DNA from: Zelonia costaricensis
Taxonomy: Eukaryota; Euglenozoa; Kinetoplastea; Trypanosomatida; Trypanosomatidae
Direction of reading: 5' to 3'
NCBI GenBank assembly: GCA_030849075.1
Contig: JASAOO010003195.1
Span: forward strand, 1-28,161
DNA: 28,161 nt
Below are positions 26,241-28,161 of the stretch, one piece after another; the stretch's first letter is position 1, and each line of letters starts with the position of its first letter. Under the pieces are notes generated by a model, which was not told where the DNA came from, ran no database searches, and saw nothing but the letters and a program-made list of their open reading frames with translations. A program made the position numbers and the translations under genes.

Positions 26241-28161
26241 CTACTCGAGCGAGGGGTTGCGGGGCGGCGGCATGCGGCTCATCCGCAGGAACTCCGCCGC
26301 CTGGGCGAGCTCCTCTGCGTCCGGGACAGACGGATCCGCTGCCGTACCGGCCACGGCCCCCTCCTGCCCCGCACCGTTCCCTGTGGCGGAGTGACCATCC
26401 TTCTTCGTCGCCTCGATCTTGAGCCGCGCCATATCAGCCTTCATCTTTGCCTTGCGCGCCTTCTTCTCGGCCTCCTGCGCGGAGCGGACGGCTGTCCGGG
26501 CCTCCTTGAGTCGCTTGCGCTCCGCCTTGCTCGTGCCCTTCGTGGCCGCCAGCGCCGCCAGCTCCTCCTTAACGCGGCGCCGCTCCACTTCTCTTGCTGA
26601 TGCCGGCTTCTCGCTGTCCCAGGCGTTCGCGCACGTCTCACGCGCGTGAAAGACCGCACCTTGCATGGCGCTGTCACTGCTGCTGCTGCTGCCGCTGCGG
26701 TGAAAGCTGCGCAACTCGTCAGAGGCGCAGGAGGAGCGCTCCTCGAGCGGCCGCTCCACCGGCAGCACCGTCTCGATGGCCTTCAGACTGGGGCCGCGGA
26801 CGAGATTGCGGAACCCCATCATCCAGAACTCCTCGTCCTGGTCCATGAAGTAGCTACGCTCCGCATACTCCCGCTCCAGGAGCGTCACGTAGCGCCGCAC
26901 AAAAGGAACGAAGGACTCGGGTCCCATGAAACCCCACGAGTTAGCGAGGTAGATGGTGTCGTACGGTGGACGCGGAGGCGGCACCGGGCCGACCAGCCAG
27001 CGGTGCTCTGGGTGGAGGGCCTGCAGATCCAGCATCGTCAGACCCCCGGTGTAGTCCTGCTCGTTGCCCGCCTTGGGGCCGCCGATGAGCGTCCGGATGG
27101 AGTTTGTGTAAAACGGATACTCGAGGTAGCGGCGCTTTGCGTACAGGAACTTCTCTGCACTCGAGTACGTCGACAGCTCCTCCTCTTCCTCTTCTTCTTC
27201 GCCATCGGAGCCNTCTGCCGCAGGCACCGCTGCCGGCGCCTTCGTCCGCACCGTCACAGGGACCGTCGCCGGCACCGCTGCAGCCGACACCGGCCCCGTC
27301 GCGGAGTCCTTGTAGCTGAGAAGGCTGTCCAGGCCGTAGTCGAAGGGCCCCGCCGAGGAGCTCTTCGCCGGTGGCGCGCTCAGGAACATCGCCGACCACG
27401 AGTCACGGCCCGCGCTCACTGTGAACTTGCCGCTTGACTGGACTGGGCACGGCCCACCTTGCTCGATAGCCCACTCATAGCCGGAATAGAAGAGCGTGCC
27501 CAGGTTGTACCACGCCCGCTCCTCGTGCAGGTGCATGCCGGTGCGGGTGCTTTCCTCATCATCGACAAGGTCGAGGAGCGCGGCCAGCTTCGGATTGTCC
27601 TCGCGCAGCTGTGCTCGCACGAACACTCGCTTGCGGGCTTCGGTGTTGCGCTGCAGCACAACCTCGCGATGCCTGGCTCGCACCGTCTCCTGCAGCGGCG
27701 TCAGCCCGTTTGCCGTCGGCATCGTGAGGTTCACCTCGAGCGCCTCGTTCGCGACGTACGGCCGGCCCTCCCCGGGGACGAGGCTGACAGTGTCGAAGTC
27801 CTCCAAGTCGCAGTCCAGGAACAGGTAGTAGCGGCGCACCAGCGCGTAGTTGCCGTCCATGCAGTTGCACGGGTAATCGGCTTCATCAATGGTCCCCTGC
27901 GGCACGCCGATCCCTTTCGTGCGCGTCAGTTCCACGCAGCTCACGGACGACGACAGCGCCGTTTCCTTGTTCGGGGTGTTCACGCGACTCGGCTGGCGGG
28001 CAGACAGCAAGCGCCCGCTCGGTGTCGAGCGGCTCTTCGACAGCGCGCGGATAACCGGCTGCGCCCTGTCCGCCGATACGTGCCGCCGCCGCTTCGAGAT
28101 CGGCGCACGCAGCACGGGAGTTTCAGCAAGCTTCGCCACGTCGTCCTCGATGCGCTCCCGC
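26241..28161 (-). CDS. Hypothetical kinetoplastid protein, 5'-partial
   Basis: At least 639 residues. The frame stays open to the right edge, and no ATG has been reached at the point where the basic N-terminal part begins, so the true start lies outside the window. I do not recognise the family. Visible are a basic Arg/Ser-rich N-terminal part and an ordered region with NYALVRRYYLFLDCDLEDFD and an Asn-rich hydrophobic stretch. Next come an Ala/Pro/Val linker and a run of eight Glu. A second ordered region follows (KFLYAKRRYLEYPFY, YLANSWGFMGPESF, ERSYFMDQDEEFWMMGF). The C-terminal part of about 90 residues is Lys/Arg/Ala/Glu-rich, likely helical or coiled coil. No signal peptide or membrane segment is seen. 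The unresolved base at 27213 leaves one codon as Asp or Glu and does not break the frame. The stop is TAG. Codon composition is that of a real gene. Confidence 0.82.
   Translation of the reverse strand, partial: RERIEDDVAKLAETPVLRAPISKRRRHVSADRAQPVIRALSKSRSTPSGRLLSARQPSRVNTPNKETALSSSVSCVELTRTKGIGVPQGTIDEADYPCNCMDGNYALVRRYYLFLDCDLEDFDTVSLVPGEGRPYVANEALEVNLTMPTANGLTPLQETVRARHREVVLQRNTEARKRVFVRAQLREDNPKLAALLDLVDDEESTRTGMHLHEERAWYNLGTLFYSGYEWAIEQGGPCPVQSSGKFTVSAGRDSWSAMFLSAPPAKSSSAGPFDYGLDSLLSYKDSATGPVSAAAVPATVPVTVRTKAPAAVPAAXGSDGEEEEEEEELSTYSSAEKFLYAKRRYLEYPFYTNSIRTLIGGPKAGNEQDYTGGLTMLDLQALHPEHRWLVGPVPPPRPPYDTIYLANSWGFMGPESFVPFVRRYVTLLEREYAERSYFMDQDEEFWMMGFRNLVRGPSLKAIETVLPVERPLEERSSCASDELRSFHRSGSSSSSDSAMQGAVFHARETCANAWDSEKPASAREVERRRVKEELAALAATKGTSKAERKRLKEARTAVRSAQEAEKKARKAKMKADMARLKIEATKKDGHSATGNGAGQEGAVAGTAADPSVPDAEELAQAAEFLRMSRMPPPRNPSLE

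Noticed and set aside
28137..28139. Start of the right-end gene at this position
   Set aside because: The codon is GTG, and the frame stays open to the window edge, so the gene is 5'-partial.
1..28161. tRNA, rRNA, CRISPR, bacterial insertion sequences or viral genes
   Set aside because: I searched by eye for a tRNA B-box with matching arms, regular spacer arrays and transposase or viral motifs on both strands and found none.

Overview
The window is nuclear DNA from a trypanosomatid, most likely Leishmania or a close Leishmaniinae relative. The reasons are that every convincing gene is intron-free and on the same (-) strand, coding regions are very GC-rich, intergenic regions are long and full of (CA)n/(TG)n and poly-purine/poly-pyrimidine tracts, and starts are preceded by AG-free pyrimidine tracts typical of spliced-leader trans-splicing. 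The protein families (importin beta, a four-domain cation channel, a tepsin-like ENTH protein, a POC1-like protein) are eukaryotic. The species cannot be fixed from the sequence alone. The whole window reads as part of one polycistronic transcription unit running from right to left.

Layout in transcription order (right to left): (1) 28161-26241, a 5'-partial kinetoplastid protein of unknown function. (2) 26240-20158, a gap of about 6 kb with no convincing large gene. It holds microsatellites, purine tracts, a SIDER-like 0.5 kb island with a perfect 14-bp inverted repeat, and one weak candidate small gene (25408-25058). (3) 20157-18121, a seven-WD40 protein with a C-terminal coiled coil, resembling POC1. 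(4) 17573-15288, an ENTH plus VHS/ENTH-like protein resembling tepsin, with two candidate AP-4-binding motifs. (5) 13505-5091, a 2804-residue four-domain voltage-gated-type cation channel with a non-canonical selectivity filter. (6) 2930-318, importin beta-1. At the far left a pyrimidine tract and AG suggest the trans-splice site of a further gene outside the window.

The genes do not form a pathway. As is usual for such units, neighbours share transcription but not function: nuclear import, Ca2+/cation conductance, coat-associated membrane traffic, basal body, and unknown. For four of the genes the start codon was set from the first in-frame ATG downstream of a plausible spliced-leader acceptor. 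Apparent N-terminal extensions of the channel and the POC1-like gene begin at GTG, not ATG, and were dropped. Two ambiguous bases (14365 and 27213) show minor assembly uncertainty.

The points most worth a second look are the channel's filter residues, the retained AP-4 motifs of the tepsin-like protein, its AG-free 182-nt upstream zone that implies a near-zero 5' UTR, the SIDER-like island, and the candidate small gene.
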